Below are positions 25,674-33,947 of a DNA stretch of 64,000 nucleotides, piece by piece; the first letter of the stretch is position 1; each line of letters starts with the position of its first letter. A model generated the notes under the pieces. The model made no database searches. It had not been told where the DNA came from and saw only the letters and a list, made by a program, of their open reading frames with translations. The stretch lies in contig MKVL01000005.1 of NCBI GenBank assembly GCA_001899205.1, positions 59,335 to 123,334 of the forward strand. Reading direction: 5' to 3'. The position numbers were made by a program, and so were the translations under genes. The DNA comes from Mesorhizobium sp. 65-26. Its GTDB lineage: Bacteria; Pseudomonadota; Alphaproteobacteria; Rhizobiales; Rhizobiaceae.

Positions 25674-26303
25674 ATGACAACCGTCAAGTTCACCGCGATG
25701 AAGGACGGCGACCGGGAAGACTATGAATTCCTGACCGTCCACGAAATCGACTATGCCGCGAAGACGGGCGACCGGCTGCTCGACGCGCTGGTGCATCTCG
25801 ACGAGGGCCTTTCCGGCTACAAGATCAGCCGGCTCGGCCACTCGCTCCAGTCGGCGACGCGCGCCTGGAAGGACGGCGCCGACACCGACTGGATCGTCTG
25901 CGCCCTGCTGCACGACATCGGCGACATATACGCGCCATACAACCATGACGAATATGCCGCCACGATCCTGAAGCCCTTCGTGCGCGAGCAATGCACCTGG
26001 GTGGTGGAGAAACACGGCGACTTCCAGCGCCTCTATTACGCGCATCACCTCGGCGGCAACCGGCACGCACGCGAGCGCTTCGCCGGCCACCTCTATTTCG
26101 ACGATTGCGACCAGTTCTGCGAGCGCTGGGACCAGTCGAGCTTCGACCCCGACTACGAGACCCTGCCGATCGCGTTCTTCCGGCCGCTGGTTCTCGAAGT
26201 CTTCGCGCGCAAGGCCTATGACCCCGCCGTCATCCGCGCCGGCGAGCGCGTGCCCCTCACCGATCAAGAGACAGCCAGGACAAGAACCGGAGCTTCGGCA
26301 TGA
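25674..26303 (+). CDS. HD-domain protein of the PhnZ/TmpB-like (mixed-valence di-iron) type
   Basis: A 209-residue HD-fold protein. Metal ligands appear in the order H56 (GHSLQSA), H80-D81 (LLHDIGD), H91, H114 and D153 or D158, i.e. the H-HD-H-H-D pattern of di-iron HD oxygenases (PhnZ, TmpB, inositol oxygenase). Tyr49 sits where PhnZ has its gating Tyr. TmpB hydroxylates a trimethylammonium phosphonate, which makes a quaternary-amine substrate attractive here. A plain phosphohydrolase remains possible. GGGAGG precedes the ATG, and its stop overlaps the carnitine dehydrogenase start by four bases, so both proteins are made together. Its step in the pathway is unknown. Confidence 0.75.
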   Translation: MTTVKFTAMKDGDREDYEFLTVHEIDYAAKTGDRLLDALVHLDEGLSGYKISRLGHSLQSATRAWKDGADTDWIVCALLHDIGDIYAPYNHDEYAATILKPFVREQCTWVVEKHGDFQRLYYAHHLGGNRHARERFAGHLYFDDCDQFCERWDQSSFDPDYETLPIAFFRPLVLEVFARKAYDPAVIRAGERVPLTDQETARTRTGASA

Positions 26304-27418
26304 GCATCATCAACAAGGCAGCCGCCATCGGCGGCGGTGTCATCGGCGCCGGCTGGGTCGCGCGCCTCCTGCTCAACGGCATCGACGTGTCGATCTTCGA
26401 CCCGGACCCCGAAGCGTCGCGCAAGGTCAGCGAAGTGATGAAGGGCGCGCGCCGCGCCTATAAGCAGATGCTGCCCGGCGGCCTGCCCAAGGAAGGCAAG
26501 CTCACCTTCGCCAAGACGATCGCCGAGGCAGTGGCGGACGCCGACTTCATCCAGGAAAGCGTGCCGGAGCGGCTCGACCTCAAGCACAAGGTGCTGGCCG
26601 AGATCGACGCGCACGCGCCGGCCAATGCCATTGTCGGCTCGTCGACCTCCGGCATCAAGCCGACCGACATGCAGGTGGCGATGAAGAAGCATCCGGAACG
26701 GCTCGTCGTCGGCCATCCGTTCAACCCGGTCTACCTCCTGCCGCTGGTCGAGATTGTCGGCGGTGAGCAGACGTTCCCGGAGGCCATCGAGGTCGCCAAG
26801 GAGATCTACGCCTCGATCGGCATGAAGCCGGTGGCCATCCGCAAGGAGATCGAGGCCTTCGTCGGCGACCGCCTGCTGGAGGCCGCGTGGCGCGAGGCGT
26901 TGTGGCTGATCAAGGACGGCATCTGCACGGTCGAGGAACTCGACGACATCATGCGCTACGGTTTCGGCCTGCGCTGGGCGCAGATGGGCATGTTCCAGGT
27001 CTATCGCGTCGCCGGCGGCGAGGCCGGCATGCGCCACTTCATGGCGCAGTTCGGGCCCTGCCTGAAATGGCCATGGACCAAGCTGATGGACGTGCCGGAA
27101 TTCAACGACGAGCTGGTCGACCTGATCGCCACCCAGTCGGACGACCAGGCGAATGGCCTGTCGATCCGCGAGCTGGAGCGCATCCGCGACGACAATCTGG
27201 TCGCCATCATGGATGCGCTGTCGAAGCAGAACAAGGGCAAGGGCTGGGGCGCCGGCGCGCTGCACAAGGACTATACGAAGCAGCTCGCCAAGCTCGCGGC
27301 GAAGAAGCCCGTTGCTTCCAAGGCTGCCGAGAAAGCCAAGGCCAGCAAGCCGGTGAAGAAGGCCGAGAAGCCGGCAAAGGCCGGCAAGGCGAAAAAGAGC
27401 GGCAAGAAGAAGGGCTGA
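26300..27418 (+). CDS. lcdH: L-carnitine dehydrogenase with Lys/Ala-rich C-terminal tail
   Basis: A 372-residue 3-hydroxyacyl-CoA-dehydrogenase-fold enzyme. The Rossmann loop is GGGVIGAGW (11-19), and RLVVGHPFNPVYLLPLVEIVGG (about 134-155) is characteristic of carnitine dehydrogenases, which oxidise L-carnitine to 3-dehydrocarnitine with NAD+. Some rhizobial orthologues carry a fused C-terminal thioesterase. Here the enzyme core ends near residue 325 and is followed by about 46 residues rich in Lys, Ala and Pro (SKAAEKAKASKPVKK...) resembling a histone-H1-like tail. A fourth-base ATGA overlap couples it to the HD gene. The acyl-CoA dehydrogenase starts three bases after its stop. Confidence 0.85.
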   Translation: MSIINKAAAIGGGVIGAGWVARLLLNGIDVSIFDPDPEASRKVSEVMKGARRAYKQMLPGGLPKEGKLTFAKTIAEAVADADFIQESVPERLDLKHKVLAEIDAHAPANAIVGSSTSGIKPTDMQVAMKKHPERLVVGHPFNPVYLLPLVEIVGGEQTFPEAIEVAKEIYASIGMKPVAIRKEIEAFVGDRLLEAAWREALWLIKDGICTVEELDDIMRYGFGLRWAQMGMFQVYRVAGGEAGMRHFMAQFGPCLKWPWTKLMDVPEFNDELVDLIATQSDDQANGLSIRELERIRDDNLVAIMDALSKQNKGKGWGAGALHKDYTKQLAKLAAKKPVASKAAEKAKASKPVKKAEKPAKAGKAKKSGKKKG

Positions 27419-27421
27419 GGC

Positions 27422-28585
27422 ATGGATTTCGGTCTTTCGGAAGAACAGAAGCTCATCGTCGAGACGACGCGCGCCTTCGTCGAGAACGAGCTTTACCCGC
27501 ATGAGCTGGAGGTGGAGCGCACCGGCGTGCTGCGCCACGAGCTGATCAAGGAGATCCAGGCCAAGGCTATCGAGGCCGGGCTCTACGCCGCCAACATGCC
27601 GGCCGACGTCGGCGGCGCGGGCCTCGATACGGTGAGCTGGCTGCTCTACGAGAAGGAACTCGGCCGCGCCAATTACGCGCTGCACTGGACCTGCGTGGCG
27701 CGCCCCTCCAACATCCTGCTGGCGGGAACGCCGGAGCAGCGCGAGAAATACCTCTTCCCCTGCATCCGCGGGGAGAAATGGGACTGCCTGGCGATGACCG
27801 AGCCCGGTGCCGGTTCCGACCTGCGCGGCATGAAGGCGACCGCCGTGCAGGACGGCTCGGACTGGGTGCTCAACGGCACCAAGCATTTCATCAGCCATGC
27901 CGATATCGCCGACTTCGCCATCGTCTTCATGGCCTCCGGCGAAGAGGATTCGCCGCGCGGCAAGCGCAAGAAGATCACCGCCTTCTTCGTCGACAAGGGC
28001 ACCAAGGGCTTTTCCGTGCGCGACGGCTACCGCAACGTCTCGCATCGCGGCTACACCAACTCGATCCTCGAGTTCGACGACTGCCGCCTGCCCGCGAGCC
28101 AGGTGCTCGGCGAAGTGCACAAGGGCTTCGACGTCGCCAATTCCTGGCTGGGCGCGACGCGCCTGCAGGTCGGCGCCACCTGCCTCGGCCGTGCCGAGCG
28201 GGCGCTCTCGCATGCCATCGAATATGCCGCGCAGCGCCAGCAGTTCGGTCAGCAGATCGGCAAGTTCCAGGGCGTCTCCTTCAAGCTCGCCGACATGGCG
28301 ACCGAACTGAAGGCGGCGGACCTGATGGTGTTCGAAGCCGGCTGGAAGTACGATCAGGGCACCGTCACCGACCAGGACATGGCGATGGCCAAACTGAAGG
28401 CAACCGAGATGCTGGCCTTCATCGCCGACGAGGCGATCCAGATCCATGGCGGCATGGGGCTGATGGACGACCTGCCGCTGGAGCGCATCTGGCGCGATGC
28501 CCGCGTCGAGCGCATCTGGGAAGGTACGTCCGAAATCCAGCGCCACATCATTTCGCGGGCATTGCTGCGCCCCTTCGGAGCCTGA
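27422..28585 (+). CDS. Acyl-CoA dehydrogenase, likely gamma-butyrobetainyl-CoA dehydrogenase
   Basis: A 387-residue FAD acyl-CoA dehydrogenase. MTEPGAGSDLRGMK is the FAD/substrate-binding signature; AIEYAAQRQQFGQQIGKFQGV and RIWEGTSEIQRHIISRALL contain the C-terminal helices and catalytic-region Glu. In this operon it is best read as oxidising gamma-butyrobetainyl-CoA to crotonobetainyl-CoA, before hydration by the CaiD-like enzyme. Specificity cannot be read from sequence alone. An electron-transferring flavoprotein would be its acceptor; no etf genes are in the window. Confidence 0.85.
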   Translation: MDFGLSEEQKLIVETTRAFVENELYPHELEVERTGVLRHELIKEIQAKAIEAGLYAANMPADVGGAGLDTVSWLLYEKELGRANYALHWTCVARPSNILLAGTPEQREKYLFPCIRGEKWDCLAMTEPGAGSDLRGMKATAVQDGSDWVLNGTKHFISHADIADFAIVFMASGEEDSPRGKRKKITAFFVDKGTKGFSVRDGYRNVSHRGYTNSILEFDDCRLPASQVLGEVHKGFDVANSWLGATRLQVGATCLGRAERALSHAIEYAAQRQQFGQQIGKFQGVSFKLADMATELKAADLMVFEAGWKYDQGTVTDQDMAMAKLKATEMLAFIADEAIQIHGGMGLMDDLPLERIWRDARVERIWEGTSEIQRHIISRALLRPFGA

Positions 28586-28588
28586 TGC

Positions 28589-30667
28589 ATGCATAAATTG
28601 GAGCGTCTTCTGCGGCCCAAGTCGATCGCCGTCTTTGGCGGGGTGCAGGCCGCCGCCGTCGTGGCGCAGTCGATCAAGATGGGCTTTGCCGGCGAGATCT
28701 GGCCGGTGCATCCGACGAAGGACGAGGTTGCCGGCCGCAAGGCCTACCGATCCGTCGCAGACCTGCCCGGCGCGCCGGACGCGGCCTTCGTCGGCGTCAA
28801 CCGGCATCTCACCATCGAGGTCATCAAGGCGCTGGCCGAGCGTGGTGCGGGCGGCGCCGTGTGCTTCGCCGCCGGCTTCCTCGAGACCGAGGCCTATGAC
28901 GAGGATGGCGAGCGCCTGCAGGCCGAACTGGTGGCGGCCGCCGGCCAGATGCCGATCATCGGTCCGAACTGCTACGGCCTGATCAACTATGCCGACGGCG
29001 TGCTGCTTTGGCCCGACCAGCATGGCGGCATCCGGTTGGGCGACGACGGCAAGGGCGTCGCCATCATCACCCAGTCGTCCAACATCGCCATCAACATGAC
29101 GATGCAGAAGCGCGGTCTGCCGATCGCCTACATCATGACGGCCGGCAACCAGGCGCAGACCGGGCTTTCCGAAATGGCGCTCGGCCTGATCGAGGACGAC
29201 CGCGTGACCGCGCTCGGCCTGCACATCGAGGCCTTCGATTCGGTCGCGGGCTTCGAAAGGCTGGCGGCACGCGCCCGCGAATTGAAGAAGCCGGTCATCG
29301 CCATGAAGGTCGGCCGCTCCGAGCAGGCCAGGCAGGCGACTGTCTCGCACACCGCCTCGCTCGCCGGCTCGGACGCCGCCTCAGGCGCCTTCCTGAAGCG
29401 GCTCGGCATCGCGCGCATCGATTCCATCCCGGCCTTCATCGAGACGCTGAAGCTGCTGCACATCACCGGGCCGCTGCCCGGCTACACCCTGTCTTCGATG
29501 AGCTGCTCCGGCGGCGAAGCTTCCGTCATGGCCGACAGCGCAGAAGGCCGGCTGGTGCGGTTCCCACGGTTGACCGATCAGCACCGCGTCCATGTCAAAT
29601 CGACGCTGGGACCGCTGGTGGCGGTCGCCAATCCGCTCGACTACCACACCTTCATCTGGAACAACGAGCCGGCCATGACGGCCACCTTCACCGCCATGGT
29701 GTCGGGCGGCTTCGACCTCAACATGCTGGTGCTCGACTTCCCGCGTCCCGATCGATGCTCGGTCACCGACTGGTGGGCGACGCTGCGCGCCTTCGAATCG
29801 GCGCTGAAGAGCAACAAGGCGAAGGGCGCCATCGTCTCCTCGCTGCCGGAGAACCTGCCCGAGGAGTACACCGCCGAGCTGATGGCGCGGGGCATGGTGC
29901 CGTTGTTCGGCATCTCGGAAGCCATGGACGCCGCCCAGGCGGCCGCCTTCATCGGCTGGGCCTGGCGCGAACCGCAGGCGCAGCCGGTCGACACAACGGC
30001 CGCCGGAGCGGCGGACGGCGAGCACACGACGCCGAACGAGGCCGACGCCAAGGAAAGGCTGATCAAGGCCGGCCTGCCGGTGCCGAAGGGCGAACGCGCA
30101 GGCAACGCGGTGGAGGCGGTGATTTCCTCCATGGCGCTCGGCTTTCCCGTGGCGCTCAAGGCACTTGGCGTCACCCACAAGTCGGAAGTGGGCGCGGTGC
30201 GGCTCAATCTCAGGGACGCCGAATCCGTCAGCACGGCGGCGCATGACCTGCAGCCGCTCGGCACCGGGCTCTATGTCGAGCGCATGGTGCGCGACGGCGT
30301 CGCCGAACTGATCGTCGGCTTCACCCGCGACCCGATGTTCGGGGCCGTGATGACGCTCGGCACCGGCGGCGTGCTGGTCGAACTGCTGCGCGACAGCGTC
30401 ACGCTGATGCTGCCCGCGACGCGCGACGACATCGAGGCGGCGTTGCGCGGCCTGCGGCTCTATCCCCTGCTGGAAGGCTATCGCGGCCGGCCGAAGGCGG
30501 ACGTGAAGGCGGCCATCGACGCCATATCGGGCATTGCCGACTTCGTGCAGAAGAATGCCGGCGAGATCGAAGAACTCGACATCAACCCGCTGATCGTCTG
30601 CGCCGAGGGCAAGGGTGCCTGGATCGCGGACGCCCTGCTGGTGCTTGGAGAAAAGAAGAATGGCTGA
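28589..30667 (+). CDS. ADP-forming acyl-CoA synthetase (acetate-CoA ligase family), likely butyrobetaine activating
   Basis: A 692-residue fused synthetase: CoA-binding domain (about 1-130, IAVFGGVQ), succinyl-CoA-ligase-like domains with the phospho-His region VSHTASLAGSDA (about 255-265), and a C-terminal ATP-grasp domain (from about 480; GFPVALKALGVTHKSEVGAV and ELDINPLIV). It makes acyl-CoA with ATP to ADP. Classical carnitine loci use the AMP-forming CaiC or the CoA-transferase CaiB instead; neither is present, so this enzyme is the candidate for activating gamma-butyrobetaine or carnitine. It overlaps the next start by eight bases. Confidence 0.85.
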   Translation: MHKLERLLRPKSIAVFGGVQAAAVVAQSIKMGFAGEIWPVHPTKDEVAGRKAYRSVADLPGAPDAAFVGVNRHLTIEVIKALAERGAGGAVCFAAGFLETEAYDEDGERLQAELVAAAGQMPIIGPNCYGLINYADGVLLWPDQHGGIRLGDDGKGVAIITQSSNIAINMTMQKRGLPIAYIMTAGNQAQTGLSEMALGLIEDDRVTALGLHIEAFDSVAGFERLAARARELKKPVIAMKVGRSEQARQATVSHTASLAGSDAASGAFLKRLGIARIDSIPAFIETLKLLHITGPLPGYTLSSMSCSGGEASVMADSAEGRLVRFPRLTDQHRVHVKSTLGPLVAVANPLDYHTFIWNNEPAMTATFTAMVSGGFDLNMLVLDFPRPDRCSVTDWWATLRAFESALKSNKAKGAIVSSLPENLPEEYTAELMARGMVPLFGISEAMDAAQAAAFIGWAWREPQAQPVDTTAAGAADGEHTTPNEADAKERLIKAGLPVPKGERAGNAVEAVISSMALGFPVALKALGVTHKSEVGAVRLNLRDAESVSTAAHDLQPLGTGLYVERMVRDGVAELIVGFTRDPMFGAVMTLGTGGVLVELLRDSVTLMLPATRDDIEAALRGLRLYPLLEGYRGRPKADVKAAIDAISGIADFVQKNAGEIEELDINPLIVCAEGKGAWIADALLVLGEKKNG

Positions 30668-31442
30668 CGTCATAACCACCCGCCGCGAAGGCGCCATCCT
30701 CGAAGTCACGCTCGACCGGCCGAAGGCCAACGCCATCGACCTCGAGACCTCGCGGCTGATGGGCGAAACCTTCAAGGCGTTCCGCGACGATCCGGAATTG
30801 CGCGTCGCCATCGTCAAGACTGCCGGCGACAAGTTCTTCAGCGCCGGCTGGGACCTGAAGGCGGCGGCCGGCGGCGATGCCGTCGACGGCGACTACGGCG
30901 TCGGCGGCTTTGCCGGCCTGCAGGAGCTGCGCGACCTCAACAAGCCGGTCATCGCCTGCGTCAACGGCATGGCCGTGGGCGGCGGCTTCGAGCTGGCGCT
31001 GTCCTGTGACCTCATCTACGCATCGGACCATTCCTCCTTCGCGCTGCCCGAGATCCGTGCCGGCACGCTGGCCGACGCCGCGACCATCAAGCTGCCGAAG
31101 CGCATCCCCTACCATGTCGCCATGGACCTCCTGCTCACCGGCCGCTGGATGGACGTCGCGGAAGCGCATCGCTGGGGCCTGGTCAACGAGGTCCTGCCCA
31201 AGGAGAAGCTCGAGGACCGCGTCTGGGAGATCGCCCGCCTGCTCGCCAGCGGCCCGCCGCTGGTGTTCGCCGCGATAAAGGAGACGGCGCGTGTCGCGGA
31301 AGCACTGCCCTTCCAGGAAGCGATGAACAAGGTGACCCTGCGCCAGCTGCCGACCGTCGACATCCTCTACGGTTCCGAGGACAACATGGAAGGCTTCCGC
31401 GCCTTCGCTGAGAAGCGCGACCCGGTGTGGAAGGGAAAGTGA
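30660..31442 (+). CDS. caiD: CaiD-like crotonobetainyl-CoA hydratase
   Basis: A 260-residue crotonase-fold enzyme, strikingly close to E. coli CaiD in remembered segments: GAILEVTLDRPKANAID, KFFSAGWDLKAAA, NGMAVGGGFELALSCD and the C-terminal FAEKRDPVWKGK. CaiD hydrates crotonobetainyl-CoA to L-carnitinyl-CoA. The start ATG at 30660 overlaps the synthetase 3' end. It is the last gene of the tightly packed operon and is followed directly by a palindromic repeat element. Confidence 0.88.
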   Translation: MADVITTRREGAILEVTLDRPKANAIDLETSRLMGETFKAFRDDPELRVAIVKTAGDKFFSAGWDLKAAAGGDAVDGDYGVGGFAGLQELRDLNKPVIACVNGMAVGGGFELALSCDLIYASDHSSFALPEIRAGTLADAATIKLPKRIPYHVAMDLLLTGRWMDVAEAHRWGLVNEVLPKEKLEDRVWEIARLLASGPPLVFAAIKETARVAEALPFQEAMNKVTLRQLPTVDILYGSEDNMEGFRAFAEKRDPVWKGK

Positions 31443-31463
31443 CCTGCTGAGATGACAGTGCCA

Positions 31464-31627
31464 GGCACCCCCCTCTGCCCTGCCGGGCATCTCCCCCGCA
31501 AGGGGGGAGATCGGATATCGCGAAGGCTTTCGCCAATCTCCAACGCTGCAAGAACGGCGCCGAGTCCGATGCTGCCAATCTCCCCCCTTGCGGGGGAGAT
31601 GTCCGGCAGGACAGAGGGGGGTGCCCA
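31464..31627. repeat. Intergenic palindromic repeat, RIME-like (type A copy 2)
   Basis: Same layout as the 19089-19250 element: GCACCCCCCTCTGCCCTGCC at one end, inverted at the other (GGACAGAGGGGGGTGC), each with an inner CTCCCCCGCAAGGGGGGAG-type hairpin, and about 70 bases of unrelated centre. It lies between the caiD-like stop and the esterase start and could terminate or stabilise the operon mRNA. Confidence 0.85.
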
Positions 31628-31657
31628 GGCTCAACCTTGCAAGTCGGTCCGGCCAGC

Positions 31658-32599
31658 ATGACCGACTACAAAACCCTCATCGACGCCGAGACCTGGGCCT
31701 TCATCGAGAAGACCAACTCCTACTACCCGCCCGACACGATCGACTACACGATCACGCAGCAGCGCGAGATCTATGATCGCATGTGCCGCGAGTTCTTTGC
31801 CGGCTATCCGCGGGGCGTGACCGCGGAAACGAGTGCCATCGCGGCATCCGGACACAGCATCCCGATCCGCATCTATCGCAACGCGACGCCGAACAGGGCC
31901 GCGATGGTGCTTTATGTCCATGGCGGCGGCTTCATCCTGGGCGGGCTGGACAGCCATGACGATGTCTGCGCCGAGCTCTGCGCCCGCACCGGCTTCGAAG
32001 TGGTCTCAGTCGATTACCGGCTGGCGCCGGAGCACCTGCACCCGGCCGCGTTCGACGACGCGCTCAGCGCCTTCGAATGGGCCGCGCAGACCTATGATTG
32101 CCCTGTCGTGCTTTGCGGTGACAGCGCCGGCGGCAATCTGTGCGCCGCAGTCGCCCATGCGACGCGCGGCCATGCCCGCAGGCCGATCGGCCAGGTCCTG
32201 ATCTATCCCGGCCTGGGCGGCGACCGTTCGAAAGGCTCCTACGTGACGCATGCCGAGGCGCCGATGCTGACCATGCGCGACCTCGAATTCTACAAGCACA
32301 TCCGCACCGGCGGCGCGGACCGGACCGGTGACGTCACGCTTTCTCCGCTCGCCGATGCCGATTTCGCCAACCTGCCGCCGACCGTTCTGATCACAGCCGA
32401 ATGCGATCCGCTGTCTTCCGACGGCGAAGCCTATCGCGACCGGGTCGTCGCGGCGGATGGACGGGCCTGGTGGCATGAGGAACCGGGGCTGGTGCACGGC
32501 TATCTCAGGGCGCGCAACATGGTTGGCCGCGCCCGCGCCAGCTTCAGCCGTATCGTCGATGCCGTCTCTACGCTCGGACGCGGCGACTGGACCTGGTAG
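31658..32599 (+). CDS. Alpha/beta hydrolase, hormone-sensitive-lipase type
   Basis: A 313-residue HSL-family esterase. The oxyanion-hole motif is VHGGGFILGG, the nucleophile is in GDSAGGNL, and the acid and His are expected around ECDPLSSDGEAY and GLVHGY. It cleaves short-chain esters. Beside carnitine genes, an O-acylcarnitine esterase role (as for HocS in Pseudomonas) is a reasonable guess. Hydrolysis of a betaine CoA thioester is a weaker one. The start ATG at 31658 follows the repeat element, so it may be expressed separately. Confidence 0.8.
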   Translation: MTDYKTLIDAETWAFIEKTNSYYPPDTIDYTITQQREIYDRMCREFFAGYPRGVTAETSAIAASGHSIPIRIYRNATPNRAAMVLYVHGGGFILGGLDSHDDVCAELCARTGFEVVSVDYRLAPEHLHPAAFDDALSAFEWAAQTYDCPVVLCGDSAGGNLCAAVAHATRGHARRPIGQVLIYPGLGGDRSKGSYVTHAEAPMLTMRDLEFYKHIRTGGADRTGDVTLSPLADADFANLPPTVLITAECDPLSSDGEAYRDRVVAADGRAWWHEEPGLVHGYLRARNMVGRARASFSRIVDAVSTLGRGDWTW

Positions 32600-32612
32600 G
32601 GTCAAGCGGCCC

Positions 32613-33947
32613 CTACAGGACGATGCGGAAGCAGGCGCCGCCCCTGGGCGCGTCGGCGACAGAGACATGGCCGCCGTGCCGGGCGACGATCTCGCGCACG
32701 AGATTGAGCCCCAGGCCGGCGCCGCGATCGCGCGGCTGCAAGCGATGGAACGGCTCGAAGATACGCTCGCGCTCTTCCTGCGGAATTCCCGGTCCCTCGT
32801 CGGTCACTTCGATTACCCTGTCGACGGCGACGCGCACGAGGATCGCGCCGCGCTGGCCGCCATGCTCGATGGCGTTCTGCACCAGATTGACCACGGCACG
32901 CTCGAGCGCGCCCGGGTCGCCGGCGACAATGACGCTGCGCTGCTCGGCCTCGAAGGACAGTTCGTAGCCATCGGCGATGGCAAGCGGCGCGAGATCGGCC
33001 GCCACCTGGCGACACAAGGGCACCAGGTCGATGGAGGCGAAAGCGGTGCGGGCATGGTCCAGCCTCTGCAAATCCAGCATCTGCTCGGCCAGACCGGCGA
33101 TCCGCCCGGCATCGGCAAGCAGGCGATTGCGCAACGCACCGTCGGCCATGGTCTCCAGCCGTGTCTGGAGGATTGCGATGGGCGTGCGCAGTTCATGCGC
33201 GGCGTCGAGCATGAAACGCTGCTGGCGCTCATAGCCTTCATCCAACCGGTGCAAGGCGCCGTTCACGGCCTGCACCAGGGGCTGCACCTCGGCAGGCACG
33301 CCTGCCTCCGGCAGCCTGTCGCCACGACGGTCGATATCGATCGCCCTGGCGCGTTGCGCGACCATCGACAGGCTGGCGAGGGAACGACCGACGATCCACG
33401 GTATGGATACGACCGTGATCAGCACCAGAACGATGACAAACGGGATCATCAGCAGGTTCGACAGAACCAGCACGACATAGGCGATGCTGAACATGCGTCC
33501 GCCCGCCAGTATGTTGAACTCTCCCGCCGGGCCGGAGGCGCGGCGCACCACCGCGGCCAGCGAGTAAGGCGGCACGGCGTCGCGGATATCGGCAAACGCC
33601 ACCTTGTCGAGGTTGGCGCCGAACGCCCGGTAGATTTCCGGCACCGGCCCATGGCTTATCATGTTGCCGTGTTCGTCCCGCGCCACGAACCACAAATCGG
33701 GGACGGATTGCCGCAACTCCGCCACCTCCTCGGTCTCATCGAATTTGAGGCTGCCGTCTGGATTGCGGGCAATCGCCCGGGCCGCGATCTCCGCCACCTG
33801 CGGATCGACGACGACCCCGCCGAGGCCCGCATTGACGATAAAGGCAAGGAGCAACACGGCGGCGAGCAGCAGGACGCCAATCTGACAGGCGAGCAGTTGA
33901 ATGATGAGGGTTCGCCGCAGCGAGCTCCTGCGCAGCCACATCAACAT
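32613..33947 (-). CDS. Sensor histidine kinase
   Basis: A 444-residue membrane histidine kinase. One helix at about 13-38, a periplasmic domain of about 110 residues, a second helix at about 155-185, HAMP, then DHp with the phospho-His in DAAHELRTPIA (H251). The HATPase domain has the N box VVNLVQNAIEHGG, G1 DEGPGIP and G2 GAGLGLNLV. It overlaps the response-regulator gene by seven bases, forming a two-component pair. The stimulus is unknown. The divergent repeat-rich lipoprotein is the likeliest target. Confidence 0.9.
   Translation of the reverse strand: MLMWLRRSSLRRTLIIQLLACQIGVLLLAAVLLLAFIVNAGLGGVVVDPQVAEIAARAIARNPDGSLKFDETEEVAELRQSVPDLWFVARDEHGNMISHGPVPEIYRAFGANLDKVAFADIRDAVPPYSLAAVVRRASGPAGEFNILAGGRMFSIAYVVLVLSNLLMIPFVIVLVLITVVSIPWIVGRSLASLSMVAQRARAIDIDRRGDRLPEAGVPAEVQPLVQAVNGALHRLDEGYERQQRFMLDAAHELRTPIAILQTRLETMADGALRNRLLADAGRIAGLAEQMLDLQRLDHARTAFASIDLVPLCRQVAADLAPLAIADGYELSFEAEQRSVIVAGDPGALERAVVNLVQNAIEHGGQRGAILVRVAVDRVIEVTDEGPGIPQEERERIFEPFHRLQPRDRGAGLGLNLVREIVARHGGHVSVADAPRGGACFRIVL

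Noticed and set aside
26264-29350. 1028-codon minus-strand open frame across carnitine genes
   Set aside because: Shadow of four clearly recognisable plus-strand enzymes; no ribosome site and no domain content.
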